Shown here: piece by piece, positions 7,020-14,204 of the stretch
Position numbering within the stretch: the first letter of the stretch is position 1
Layout: each line of letters begins with the position of its first letter
DNA from: Pseudomonadota bacterium
GTDB lineage: Bacteria; Pseudomonadota; Alphaproteobacteria; Rhizobiales; Beijerinckiaceae
NCBI GenBank assembly: GCA_023423995.1
Contig: JAFAEL010000253.1
Location: forward strand, 1 to 29,613
DNA: 29,613 bases
Reading direction: 5' to 3'
Position numbers and translations under genes: made by a program
Notes under the pieces: generated by a model
What the model saw: the letters and a program-made list of their open reading frames with translations, nothing else
Databases searched by the model: none
Told to the model about the DNA's origin: nothing

Positions 7020-8834
7020 ATGAGTGCCAGAGGGCGCGGCCAACGCGCGAACAGTTTGGGACGCACCGAGTTGAGCTCCGCCCTGCGGACGCCCTCCTGG
7101 GGCGCCGTGCAAGCTTCGACGGCCGGCGGAACGCGCCGGCTGAACGACTTCATTCTGAGTCGCCTGATCACGGGCGCCGTCGGGCTCGCATGCCTGTCGC
7201 CTTACCTCGCTTGGCGAGGCACGTCGTCCACTCTCGACGCCGTGCTTGCGCTCGGGCTCGTCGCTCCGCTTGGGGCGGCCTATCTCGCCAATCGCTTCCA
7301 CCGCCTCGATATCGCCTATGCGGTCTCGGCAGCCGGAGCGGCGGCGCTGGTGCTGTGCGTCTTCGCCGGAGGCGGACCTCTGGCCTGGCCGGCGGCGGTC
7401 TGCCTCGCCGCTCAGCCCCTGGAGGCGCTGGCCGCAGGAGAGCGCCGGAACGCCCTCGTGGCGGCGCTCGTCTCCGCGCTGGCCTGCCTGGTGGTCGCGG
7501 GCGGCATCCCGAGCGCACTTTCCTCCCAGCCGGAAGTCCTTCCGGCGGGGTTCGCCCTGCTGTTCCTGCTGGCCGGAACCATCGTGGAGGGCGGCCTTCG
7601 CGTCTTCCGTTCAGGCTCGGAATCCGCCCCCGCGGTTCACGCCCCGACCGACGACGAGGAATCGGCGCTGCGCGAGAGCTTCGGCGATCTCGTCACGTTC
7701 CATGACCGGCAGGGCGATGTGCTCAAGGCGACCGGTGCGGCCGGCACGCTCGCGGGGCGTCCCGCTTCGGCCCTTCTCGGGTCTGGCCTCTTCGGCCAGG
7801 TCCACATCCCCGATCGGCCGGCCTACCTGAAGGCGCTCGGCGATGCCGCCGCGGGCCTGGGCCCGGTCGCGGTCGAGTTCCGCCTCGCGATCACGTCCGA
7901 GCGCGAGCCGATGCGGCTCGTCTGGGTGGAGATGCGCGCCCATGCCGTGAAGCGGGCGGGCGATCCCGGCGCTGTCGTCGCCGTGATGCGCGACGCCTCG
8001 GCCAGCCGGCGTCATGCGGAAGAGCTCGACGCGGCGAGGCTGGAGGCCGTGCAGGCTTCCGAGATGAAGGGCCGCTTCCTTGCGACGGTGAGCCACGAAC
8101 TCCGCACGCCGCTCAACGCGATCATCGGCTTCTCGGAGCTTCTGTCGGCCGAGCACCCCTACCTGATGGGCGAGGAGCGGCGGAAGGAATACGCGACGAT
8201 CATCAAGAACTCGGGGCACCACCTGCTCGAGGTCGTGAATACGCTCCTCGACATGTCGAAGATCGAGTCGGGGAACTTCACCGTCTCGCCCGAGCCGTTT
8301 AGCATCACGGATCTCGCGAACGGGTGCTGCGACCTGATGGCGCTGAAGGCCGAGCAGGGGAAGGTGCGCCTGGAGCGCCGCCTCGCCGCCGGCCTGCCGG
8401 AGCTCGTCGCCGACCGGCGTGCCTGCCGCCAGATCCTGATCAACCTCCTGTCCAACGCCGTGAAGTTCACGCCGGCGGGCGGCAGCGTGACCCTGACCAT
8501 CGCGCGCGACGGCGACCACGTCGTCCTCAGCGTCGCGGACGACGGGATCGGCATCCGCGAGGCGGATCTTCCGCGGCTCGGCGATCCCTTCTTCCAGGCC
8601 GGCGACCTGCATCGCCGCCCGCACGAGGGGACCGGCCTCGGCCTCTCCGTCGTGCGCGGCCTCGTCGGGCTGCATCACGGCTCCATGTCGATCGAGAGCG
8701 GCCCCGGCGCCGGCACGGTGGTCACGGTGGCGCTCCCGCTTGCAGGCGAGATCGAGACCCGGCAGATGCGTCCCGTCGCGGTGCGGACGGCCGTTCGGCT
8801 GCCCCCGCGTCTGGTAGAGAGGAAGATCGCTTGA
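7020..8834 (+). CDS. DivJ-like membrane sensor histidine kinase
   Basis: This is a 604-residue kinase. After ~40 residues come about six hydrophobic segments (residues ~45-205), then a PAS-like region (~215-335), a dimerisation/phosphoacceptor domain with SHELRTPLNAIIGF (His359), and an ATPase domain with N box NLLSNAVKF (~474), G1 box DDGIGI (~507) and G2 box GTGLGLSVV (~537). The length, multi-pass N terminus, single PAS and the LLDMSKIESGNF segment resemble DivJ/PdhS-type kinases, which phosphorylate DivK and so steer CtrA activity. Assignment to DivJ rather than a paralogue is probable, not proven. CtrA boxes upstream fit a cell-cycle role. Its TGA overlaps the TTG start of the next gene. 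Confidence 0.82.
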   Translation: MSARGRGQRANSLGRTELSSALRTPSWGAVQASTAGGTRRLNDFILSRLITGAVGLACLSPYLAWRGTSSTLDAVLALGLVAPLGAAYLANRFHRLDIAYAVSAAGAAALVLCVFAGGGPLAWPAAVCLAAQPLEALAAGERRNALVAALVSALACLVVAGGIPSALSSQPEVLPAGFALLFLLAGTIVEGGLRVFRSGSESAPAVHAPTDDEESALRESFGDLVTFHDRQGDVLKATGAAGTLAGRPASALLGSGLFGQVHIPDRPAYLKALGDAAAGLGPVAVEFRLAITSEREPMRLVWVEMRAHAVKRAGDPGAVVAVMRDASASRRHAEELDAARLEAVQASEMKGRFLATVSHELRTPLNAIIGFSELLSAEHPYLMGEERRKEYATIIKNSGHHLLEVVNTLLDMSKIESGNFTVSPEPFSITDLANGCCDLMALKAEQGKVRLERRLAAGLPELVADRRACRQILINLLSNAVKFTPAGGSVTLTIARDGDHVVLSVADDGIGIREADLPRLGDPFFQAGDLHRRPHEGTGLGLSVVRGLVGLHHGSMSIESGPGAGTVVTVALPLAGEIETRQMRPVAVRTAVRLPPRLVERKIA

Positions 8835-9496
8835 GCAAGGACCGAGTCAGCCCTCAGACCGCAAGGCCTGGGTCTGGACGGACGATCTCCCGCGAGCGTG
8901 CCTCGGCTTCGTCGCGCGTCGAGCGGCTTGCTGCGCCGGCCTTGCGTTTCGCCGCCAAGCGGCCGGGTTTCGTGCTCGGCGCCGCCGTGCTCCTCGCGAC
9001 GACGAGCGCGATCGGCTGGAACGCCCTCAGCCAGGGTGGCCGCCATCCCGCGCCCCTCTTCAAGCCGAAGGCGCCCGGCCAGGCGGAAGCCCCGCGCCGG
9101 ATGGAGACGGCCGCCTTCCAGCAGCCCGTGGCCATTCCCGTCCCGGTCCCGCGTCCCGATCCGACCACCGTCGGCTCGGTCGTGCCGCCTCCTGCACCGC
9201 CGCCCCCGGCCGCAAAGCCCGCAGCAGCGCCCGCGGACCCGATCGGGAGCCTGATCCGTGGCGGCGAGGCGAGCGCCCGCCCGGCCGAGATCCGCCCCGA
9301 CCCGCGCGTCATGGCCGTGCAGAAGGCACTGACGAAGCTCGGCTACGGCCCGCTGAAGGCCGACGGCCTGCTCGGATCGGGCACGCGGCAGGCGCTCGAG
9401 CGCTTCGAGCGCGACAACAGCCTGCCGATCACGGGCGGGCTCGGAATCCGCACGACCCGCCAGCTCGCCTCGGTCTCCGGCACGCAGATCGAGTAG
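8831..9496 (+). CDS. Membrane protein with C-terminal peptidoglycan-binding domain (TTG start)
   Basis: The 221-residue product starts at TTG 8831-8833, overlapping the kinase stop as TTGA. GAGGAAG lies about 6 bases upstream, and no better start exists near the N terminus of the recognisable protein. A single transmembrane segment (FVLGAAVLLATTSAIGW, about residues 43-62) is followed by a Pro/Ala-rich linker and a PG_binding_1-type domain (MAVQKALTKLGYGPLKADG, then SGTRQALERFE). The protein probably sits in the inner membrane and reaches the cell wall. Coupling to the kinase suggests a shared role at the envelope during the cell cycle, which is inference. Confidence 0.82.
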   Translation: MSKDRVSPQTARPGSGRTISRERASASSRVERLAAPALRFAAKRPGFVLGAAVLLATTSAIGWNALSQGGRHPAPLFKPKAPGQAEAPRRMETAAFQQPVAIPVPVPRPDPTTVGSVVPPPAPPPPAAKPAAAPADPIGSLIRGGEASARPAEIRPDPRVMAVQKALTKLGYGPLKADGLLGSGTRQALERFERDNSLPITGGLGIRTTRQLASVSGTQIE

Positions 9497-9507
9497 GAGC
9501 GCGCGTC

Positions 9508-9861
9508 GTGAGCCGCATCCGCTCCGATTTCTGGGTCTCCGCCCATCTGCGGCGCTGCGCGCTTGAGGGGATCGATGCCGTCCTGCGGCGTCGGGGCTCG
9601 GAAGAGGCCGGCGCGATCTATCTCACCATCGACCGGCTCGACGGCACGGCGGATCTCCTCGGCCCCGCGCCGCAATCGCTCGTGCCGGAGGGGGAGGTGG
9701 ATCGCCTGTTCGCCCTCGTGCTCGCCAACCGCACGCCGCTCGAGATCGAGGAGCGGATGCAGCGCGAGATCAGGTTCGATCCAGACCTCTGGTGGATTTC
9801 GATCGATGATCGGCAGGGCCGCTCGCTGGTCGAGCCGGTGAGCGCCGGGCCGGCTCCGTAG
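9508..9861 (+). CDS. DUF1491 family protein
   Basis: This 117-residue protein begins at GTG 9508 with AGGAG upstream (9495-9499). It opens with RIRSDFWVSAHLRRC and includes GAIYLTIDRLDG and DPDLWWISIDDRQGRS, the DUF1491 pattern. Function is unknown. It is the third gene of the kinase operon, 11 bases after the preceding stop. The last 92 bases overlap the 3' end of the convergent DUF2336 gene. Confidence 0.85.
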   Translation: MSRIRSDFWVSAHLRRCALEGIDAVLRRRGSEEAGAIYLTIDRLDGTADLLGPAPQSLVPEGEVDRLFALVLANRTPLEIEERMQREIRFDPDLWWISIDDRQGRSLVEPVSAGPAP

Positions 9862-10804
9862 CCGAGGCTGCGCGGGCGCCATCGGCGGCGGCCTCCCGCT
9901 TCGGGCTCTTGGCCGCGCGGGTCCGCCGCGGCTTCGGCTCGGCGCCGAGGATCCGCATCGCGGCCGCGCGCGAGGTGGTCCGGCAGATCTGCCGCAGGCG
10001 AAACACCCGCGGCACCGATCCGGCGATCCGCGGATCGACCGTGAGGAGGATGCGCACGCATTCCTCCAGCCGCAGTCCCACCGCGACCAGCGCCAGCGCG
10101 AAGAGCTCCGCTTCGACGAGATCGTCCAGTCCCGAGCCCGGCGGAGACGCAAGGCCGAGCGCAGTGCCAAGCTCCCCGCAGAGCCCGGCGACATCTCCAT
10201 CCGCGGCGGCGGCGAGCAGGCGCTCGCGCCGCCTCTCCGGGAGCGGCGGCAGGCTGGGGGCATCGACGGCGGTGGCGGAGACGAGCTCCTCCCGGATGCG
10301 GTCGCGTTCGGCGGGATCCGCCGCAAACCGGAAGAGGGCTCCGCGGTCCGCGGCCGACAGGTCGGGCCGAGCGAGAAGCGCCTGGGCGAGTTCCCGGTCC
10401 TGCAATGCCTGCCCGACCAGGGCGTGACGCTGGTGGGCATCGAGCGGCTCGTCCGCTTCGGCGGACGGCACGGTCGGGGGCGCGACGTCCGGAGGGGCCT
10501 CGTCCTCGGCCGCCGCATCAGCAGAGCGGGCCTGGCGGCGCTCCGCCAGGAGCTGAAGCACGCGAGGCGGCGCCTCGGGCACCTGCTTCAGCATGGCGGC
10601 GACGTCGGCCACGACATCGTCCGGGACGAGCGGGATCAGCCCGAGAGCCAGGGCTTCGTAGGTCTGCACCGCGCGCCGGTCGCGAGTTGGGCTCGAGACG
10701 AACTCGCGTGTGTGAAGGGTCAGCAGAACCGGGCGCAGCTCGCGGTCGCCAGCGCGTGCGAGCATCGCCAGGCCTGCCAGATCGGATTGATGCAGGCTCG
10801 ACAT
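9770..10804 (-). CDS. DUF2336 domain-containing protein
   Basis: This 344-residue, Ala/Arg/Glu-rich helical protein has a DUF2336-type N-terminal region (LHQSDLAGLAMLARAGDREL, then RAVQTYEALALGLIPLVPDD) followed by repeated short helical units like those of HEAT-type folds. DUF2336 is widespread in Hyphomicrobiales and has no established function. The C-terminal ~75 residues are low complexity (Pro/Ala/Arg-rich), and the last ~30 are encoded antisense to DUF1491, so the true functional end may be earlier. The ATG at 10804 begins directly with the conserved N terminus. Confidence 0.78.
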   Translation of the reverse strand: MSSLHQSDLAGLAMLARAGDRELRPVLLTLHTREFVSSPTRDRRAVQTYEALALGLIPLVPDDVVADVAAMLKQVPEAPPRVLQLLAERRQARSADAAAEDEAPPDVAPPTVPSAEADEPLDAHQRHALVGQALQDRELAQALLARPDLSAADRGALFRFAADPAERDRIREELVSATAVDAPSLPPLPERRRERLLAAAADGDVAGLCGELGTALGLASPPGSGLDDLVEAELFALALVAVGLRLEECVRILLTVDPRIAGSVPRVFRLRQICRTTSRAAAMRILGAEPKPRRTRAAKSPKREAAADGARAASATEPARRSPARPASGPADHRSKSTRGLDRT

Positions 10805-10952
10805 CGACGGCTCGGCGGCTGACTTCCTTATAGGTTCGGCAACCTTACCGACCTCCTAACCAGCCGTGCGCGCTCGCACGTTCAAGTCCGTGGAAACGGG
10901 TCATTAACCATAAACGCGGTCAAACGCGCCAAACGACTCGGGGGAGGGCGGC
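10805..10952. other. Intergenic region between divergent genes
   Basis: These 148 bases separate the DUF2336 start from the 70-residue gene. They contain AT-richer patches (10826-10832, 10911-10918) probably serving as divergent promoters. A hairpin GTGCG-CGCTCG-CAC-type repeat is weak. No RNA gene is evident. Confidence 0.5.
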
Positions 10953-11165
10953 ATGCCGCTTCCACAGACGATACCTGCCGGAAAGATCATTCCGTTGCCG
11001 ACGCGCGGCGAGCGGGCAAGCCAGCGGATTCTGCGCGACGACGCGGAGCGGGGGCGCATCCTGCTCTTCACGGGCGTGCGCTACGAGCGCATGGTCGAGG
11101 ACGCCGACGAGAGCGTGGCCGAGCTCTCCGGCCGTCCTCGCCGCGACCACGACATCCTGTCCTGA
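10953..11165 (+). CDS. Conserved-looking 70-residue protein, unknown
   Basis: A strong ribosome site (GGGGGAGGG) precedes the ATG. The protein has an N-terminal IPAGKIIPLPTRGERASQR segment and a central GRILLFTGVRYERM block, with an acidic stretch and a C-terminal basic tail. I recognise no domain. The strand-like central motif and codon composition make a real gene likely. It lies 8 bases ahead of a lipoprotein gene and may share its operon. Confidence 0.65.
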   Translation: MPLPQTIPAGKIIPLPTRGERASQRILRDDAERGRILLFTGVRYERMVEDADESVAELSGRPRRDHDILS

Positions 11166-11173
11166 GAACGAGG

Positions 11174-12004
11174 GTGCCGGCCGGACGGAGCGCATCCGCG
11201 CTTCTGCTGCCTCGGGCCTGCGGGGCGCTGCTCGGGGCGTTGGCTTTCGCCGGCTGCGTGGAGCGCGGCGATTTCGGCCGCGTGAAACAGAATTCGACCT
11301 GGAACGATCTCCTCCAGGCGACCGGGTCGGTGGCTGCGGCGGGCCGCGGCGAGCCGGTCTCTCCCTACGGCTACACGGACGACGAACGCGAGTTCCGTAA
11401 CCGCGCCTGGCGCTTCCTCGTGCCGGCGCACGATTTCGTCTGGTTCGAGCGCGCGCTCGCGGACCTCGCCGCAAAACGGGTGCTGCCACCCGGGGCCGGC
11501 GCCGGGGATCCGACGGTCTACCACCGGGCGCTTCTCTCGGACGGGGCGATCTCGCCGGCGTCGCGCTACCGGCGGCTATCCGACGATGCAGCCGCCGATG
11601 CGCGGCTCCTGCCCAAGCTGCTGGACGTGGCCTCGCGGGTGTTCACGGCCGATGCCGTGCGGCTGAAGACCCTCAACCACGCAGTCGCAATCAGCCCGGC
11701 GGATATGGCGAACGCGGAGGCCCGCGTCGCAGAGAATCGCTGCCTGCTCGCCTGGGTGGCTTTCGGGCTCGAGCAGCGCATCTTCGAGTACCGCTATGCG
11801 CTGGAGCATCTCGTGATCGAGACGCCTCAGTCCGATGCGGTCCCGGCAGAGCGCTCGCTGACCTTCCTCGAGAGCCGGCGGGCGCTTCTCTCGCGGTTCG
11901 ATGTGCCGCCGCTCCTCGGCCCGCCCTGCAGCCGGGCGTTAAGCGTCCAGCCCGTGATCGAAGCCGCACCCGAACCGGCACCGCCCCTGGTGCTGAAGGG
12001 CTGA
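11174..12004 (+). CDS. Putative lipoprotein, unknown function
   Basis: The 276-residue product starts at GTG 11174 with GAGG just upstream. The N terminus has a basic start, a hydrophobic core (ALLGALAFAGC) and a cysteine at residue 28 suited to lipidation, although Phe at -3 of the lipobox is unusual. The mature part is helical and Ala/Arg-rich, with YGYTDDEREFRNRAWRFL and DFVWFERALADLA as distinctive segments, and ends in a Pro-rich tail. I recognise no enzyme family. It would be anchored in the periplasmic face of a membrane. Confidence 0.72.
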   Translation: MPAGRSASALLLPRACGALLGALAFAGCVERGDFGRVKQNSTWNDLLQATGSVAAAGRGEPVSPYGYTDDEREFRNRAWRFLVPAHDFVWFERALADLAAKRVLPPGAGAGDPTVYHRALLSDGAISPASRYRRLSDDAAADARLLPKLLDVASRVFTADAVRLKTLNHAVAISPADMANAEARVAENRCLLAWVAFGLEQRIFEYRYALEHLVIETPQSDAVPAERSLTFLESRRALLSRFDVPPLLGPPCSRALSVQPVIEAAPEPAPPLVLKG

Positions 12005-12041
12005 GAGGCGCATTGCCGCCGTCCCGCCTATATGAGGCTCT

Positions 12042-12593
12042 ATGAGCCGCCGCTCCTCCCAGAAATCCGGTCCCATGAGTCTTCCAGCCGACACGGCAGA
12101 GGCGCCTTTCTGGCGCACCAAAACGCTCGAGGAGATGAGCAGCGCCGAGTGGGAGAGCCTCTGCGACGGGTGCGGCCGCTGCTGCCTCGTGAAGCTCGAG
12201 GACGAGGACTCGGCCGAGATCCACTACACGGATGTCGGCTGCACGCTCCTCGACGGGACGAGCTGCCGCTGCCGCTCCTACGCGACGAGGCAGGAGATCG
12301 TGCCCGATTGCGTCCGGCTCACGCCCGAGACCGTGCGCTCGATCCGCTGGCTTCCGCCGACCTGCGCCTATCGGCTCGTCGCCGAGGGGCGGGACCTCTA
12401 TTGGTGGCATCCGCTCGTCTCCGGCGATCCGGAGACGCCGCATATCGCCGGCGTCACGGTCCGCGACCGCCTCGCCGGGCCGGAGGAAGATTTCGAGGAG
12501 GAATATCTCTTCGAGCAGATCGTGGAATGGCCGGCCGAGGCGCCGATCGAGCCGTTATCGGCCCGGGCGCGACGCCGAAGCGGCCGGAACTGA
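12042..12593 (+). CDS. YcgN-type cysteine cluster protein (UPF0260)
   Basis: This 183-residue protein carries the cysteine cluster [15 protein letters not shown] near residue 45, then [21 protein letters not shown] and TCAYRL, plus the aromatic WWHPLVSG segment; all are standard in the YcgN/UPF0260 family. The eight-cysteine pattern suggests metal or Fe-S binding, but the role is unknown. A downstream ATG at 12075 is a possible start that would remove 11 residues. The gene stands alone between the lipoprotein and YciE genes. Confidence 0.88.
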   Translation: MSRRSSQKSGPMSLPADTAEAPFWRTKTLEEMSSAEWESLCDGCGRCCLVKLEDEDSAEIHYTDVGCTLLDGTSCRCRSYATRQEIVPDCVRLTPETVRSIRWLPPTCAYRLVAEGRDLYWWHPLVSGDPETPHIAGVTVRDRLAGPEEDFEEEYLFEQIVEWPAEAPIEPLSARARRRSGRN

Positions 12594-12623
12594 GTCACTT
12601 CGGCCACGTTTCCCCGAGGTGAC

Positions 12624-12642
12624 GCGCCCGCCCCGCGGGCGC
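12624..12642. repeat. GC-rich hairpin between the YcgN-like and YciE genes
   Basis: GCGCCCGC and GCGGGCGC form an 8-bp perfect stem around a CCC loop. It lies 30 bases after the preceding stop and 30 bases before the next ATG. With no U tract, it could be a transcript-end stabiliser or part of the YciE leader. Confidence 0.5.
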
Positions 12643-12671
12643 AGAGAAATTCACTCTTCCGGGAGACGACC

Positions 12672-13175
12672 ATGGGTCTGTTCACGTCGCCGATCAAGAC
12701 GTTCGATGATCTGTATCTGCACACGCTGCAGGACATCTATTACGCCGAGCAGCAAATCACGAAAGGTCTGACCGAGATGATCGGCAAGGCCGAGAATACT
12801 GCTCTCAAGCAGGCCTTCCAGAAGCATCTCGGCGAGACCGAACAGCAGATCAAGCGGCTGGAGGATGCCTTCCAGATCCTCGGCAAGCCGGCCAAGGGCG
12901 CGACCTGCCCGGCCATCGACGGCATCATCAAGGAAGCGCGCGAGATCATCTCCGATTGTGACGACCATGAGGTTCGCGACGCCGCGATGCTGGCCGCCGC
13001 GCAGGCCGTCGAGCATTACGAGATCACTCGCTACGGCACGCTCGTGTCATGGTCGAACCAGCTCGGGCGGAAGGACGTGGCCGCCCTGCTCGAGAAGACC
13101 TTGAACGAGGAGAAGGCCACCGACGAGAAGCTGACCAAGCTCGGCGAATCTCGGGTGAACAAGAAGGCTGCCTGA
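12672..13175 (+). CDS. YciE/YciF-type ferritin-like protein (DUF892)
   Basis: This 167-residue protein matches the DUF892 ferritin-like family: LFTSPIKTFDDLYLHTLQDIYYAEQQI at the N terminus (shown in pieces: TFDDLYLHTLQDIYYAEQQ), then KRLEDAFQILGK, CPAIDGIIKEA, AAQAVEHYEITRYGTL and ALLEKTLNEEKATDEKL. The repeated Glu and His residues on four helices are those of a di-metal ferritin fold. Related proteins are induced by stress and general stress sigma factors; that is family knowledge. GGGAG precedes the ATG. It is monocistronic and ends at a strong terminator. Confidence 0.92.
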   Translation: MGLFTSPIKTFDDLYLHTLQDIYYAEQQITKGLTEMIGKAENTALKQAFQKHLGETEQQIKRLEDAFQILGKPAKGATCPAIDGIIKEAREIISDCDDHEVRDAAMLAAAQAVEHYEITRYGTLVSWSNQLGRKDVAALLEKTLNEEKATDEKLTKLGESRVNKKAA

Positions 13176-13197
13176 CAGCAGCCGGGATGGAGACCAG

Positions 13198-13226
13198 CGG
13201 CGGCCGAAAGGCCGCCGTTTTCTTTT
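13198..13226 (+). terminator. Rho-independent terminator of the YciE gene
   Basis: An 8-bp GC stem (CGGCGGCC / GGCCGCCG) closed by a GAAA tetraloop is followed by TTTTCTTTT. It begins 22 bases after the YciE stop. This is a textbook intrinsic terminator on the plus strand. Confidence 0.93.
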
Positions 13227-13335
13227 GTGCGGCGCCGCCAGCGACCGGGTTAACTATGCTCAATTTCGCATGAAACCGGACAGAGATTCCAGAGTTGCCT
13301 AGTCCAGAAGCTTGGCCATTCGCCACGAGGGCAAC

Positions 13336-13494
13336 ATGACGCTTGGAACCATCCTCCTCATCATCCTCATCCTGCTGCTGATCGGCGCCATACCGAGCTG
13401 GCCCCATTCGCGCGGGTGGGGCTACTACCCGTCGGGCGGTATCGGCCTCCTCCTGGTCATCGTGCTGATCCTGCTGCTCTTGGGACGCCTCTGA
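13336..13494 (+). CDS. DUF3309 family small membrane protein
   Basis: This 52-residue protein has two hydrophobic helices (TLGTILLIILILLLIGAIP and IGLLLVIVLILLLLGRL) joined by a WPHSRGWGYYPSGG loop, the DUF3309 pattern. Its function is unknown. The ATG at 13336 has GAGG 5-8 bases upstream and starts directly at the family's MTLGTILLI motif; the ATG at 13312 would add an unrelated leader. It is the last gene before the GTA promoter. Confidence 0.87.
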   Translation: MTLGTILLIILILLLIGAIPSWPHSRGWGYYPSGGIGLLLVIVLILLLLGRL

Positions 13495-13537
13495 TCGGGA
13501 GCTCTCAATCGCCGGTTTGGATCTATGAAAATAGTCC

Positions 13538-13566
13538 TTGACACCGGCGCGCTGCCGGGCTAGGGT
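13538..13566 (+). promoter_or_regulatory. Candidate GTA operon promoter
   Basis: A consensus -35 TTGACA at 13538-13543 and TAGGGT at 13561-13566 are spaced by 17 bases. The -10 is only a partial match, which would suit a promoter needing an activator, as GTA promoters do in Rhodobacter and Caulobacter. A start point near 13573 would give a leader of about 130 bases before the first gene. Confidence 0.6.
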
Positions 13567-13572
13567 CGGCCC

Positions 13573-13692
13573 ACGCTGAGGAATTGCGCCGAGAACATCG
13601 GTCGCGGCACGGCCCACCCGGGCCGAAAACTCGGCGGACCAACACGATCTGATTTGGACGCGGCTGGAGCCATCTCCGGCCGCGTTTTCGTT
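13573..13692 (+). ncRNA. Structured GTA leader, possible attenuator or small RNA
   Basis: The segment between the predicted start point and the first GTA gene folds into successive hairpins: CCGA/TCGG (13589-13601), CGGCCC/GGGCCG (13610-13625), GCCGA/TCGGC (13622-13635) and a terminal 12-bp stem (13658-13685). The second and third share bases 13622-13625 and so are mutually exclusive, a layout typical of switching leaders. I do not recognise a known riboswitch. It could also be a free-standing ~120-base small RNA ending at the terminator. Structures are seen; function is inferred. Confidence 0.4.
13658..13692 (+). terminator. Terminator-like hairpin directly before the GTA genes
   Basis: A 12-bp stem (ACGCGGCTGGAG paired with CTCCGGCCGCGT, one G-T wobble, loop CCAT) runs into TTTTCGTTT. 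It ends at the ribosome site GGAGGG (13694-13699) of the terminase gene. As an intrinsic terminator it would stop transcription from 13538 before any GTA gene unless bypassed. Confidence 0.7.
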
Positions 13693-13703
13693 TGGAGGGC
13701 GCG

Positions 13704-14204
13704 ATGCCGCGATTGCGGAGGATCGGAGCGGCCGAGATCGAACTCGGCCGGATCGGCTATTGCGATCTCGCGCGCGATCCGCACGAGGTCGCCGCCGCGC
13801 TCGAGATCAATATCTCGACGCTCTACAGCTGGGCCCGCAAGTACAGGTGGCCGCCGCGGCGGATGCAGCGTCAATCGGCCATCAGACCCGATTTCGTGCG
13901 GCCCGATCCGGCCGGGATCGCGAGCGCGGGGGTGGCCGGCCAACTCGCGAGGCTGGAGCGCCTGGCGAGCCAGAGCATCGCTGCCCTCGAGGGAGCGGCC
14001 GCGTCCGGACAGGCGACGGATCCCGAACGGGTTGCCCGTGCCCTCGCAACCCATGTCCGCACGCAGGCCCAACTGAACAAGCTGCAATCGGAACGGCATG
14101 AGGAGCCCGCAGATGCTGACGAGCCGCCCCCGCGCACGCTCGCCGAACTCCGCGACGAGCTTCGTGAGCATTTTGCGCGGATCCAGGACGAGGAAGAGGG
14201 CTGA
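13704..14204 (+). CDS. GTA small terminase-like protein (orfg1 equivalent)
   Basis: This 166-residue protein has a helix-turn-helix at residues ~26-48 (DPHEVAAALEINISTLYSWARKYRW), shown here in part as EVAAALEINISTLYSWARK, followed by a basic segment, then a coiled-coil-like stretch (QLARLERLASQSIAALEG) and an acidic C-terminal tail. That is the architecture of GTA TerS, which binds the large terminase but has little sequence specificity because GTAs package random host DNA. GGAGGG precedes the ATG at 13704. Its end overlaps the large terminase start. Confidence 0.78.
   Translation: MPRLRRIGAAEIELGRIGYCDLARDPHEVAAALEINISTLYSWARKYRWPPRRMQRQSAIRPDFVRPDPAGIASAGVAGQLARLERLASQSIAALEGAAASGQATDPERVARALATHVRTQAQLNKLQSERHEEPADADEPPPRTLAELRDELREHFARIQDEEEG

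Noticed and set aside
10845..10859. CtrA box (TTAC-N7-CTAA)
   Set aside because: Two mismatches from TTAA-N7-TTAA; expected by chance in an AT-richer intergenic patch.
13251..13265. CtrA box near the DUF3309 gene
   Set aside because: Only one TTAA half-site is present; the second half reads CAAT.
14098..14163. N-terminal extension of the large terminase from ATG 14098
   Set aside because: It would overlap the small terminase gene by 107 bases and adds Arg/Ser-rich residues not typical of the family; GTG 14164 is preferred, though not proven.
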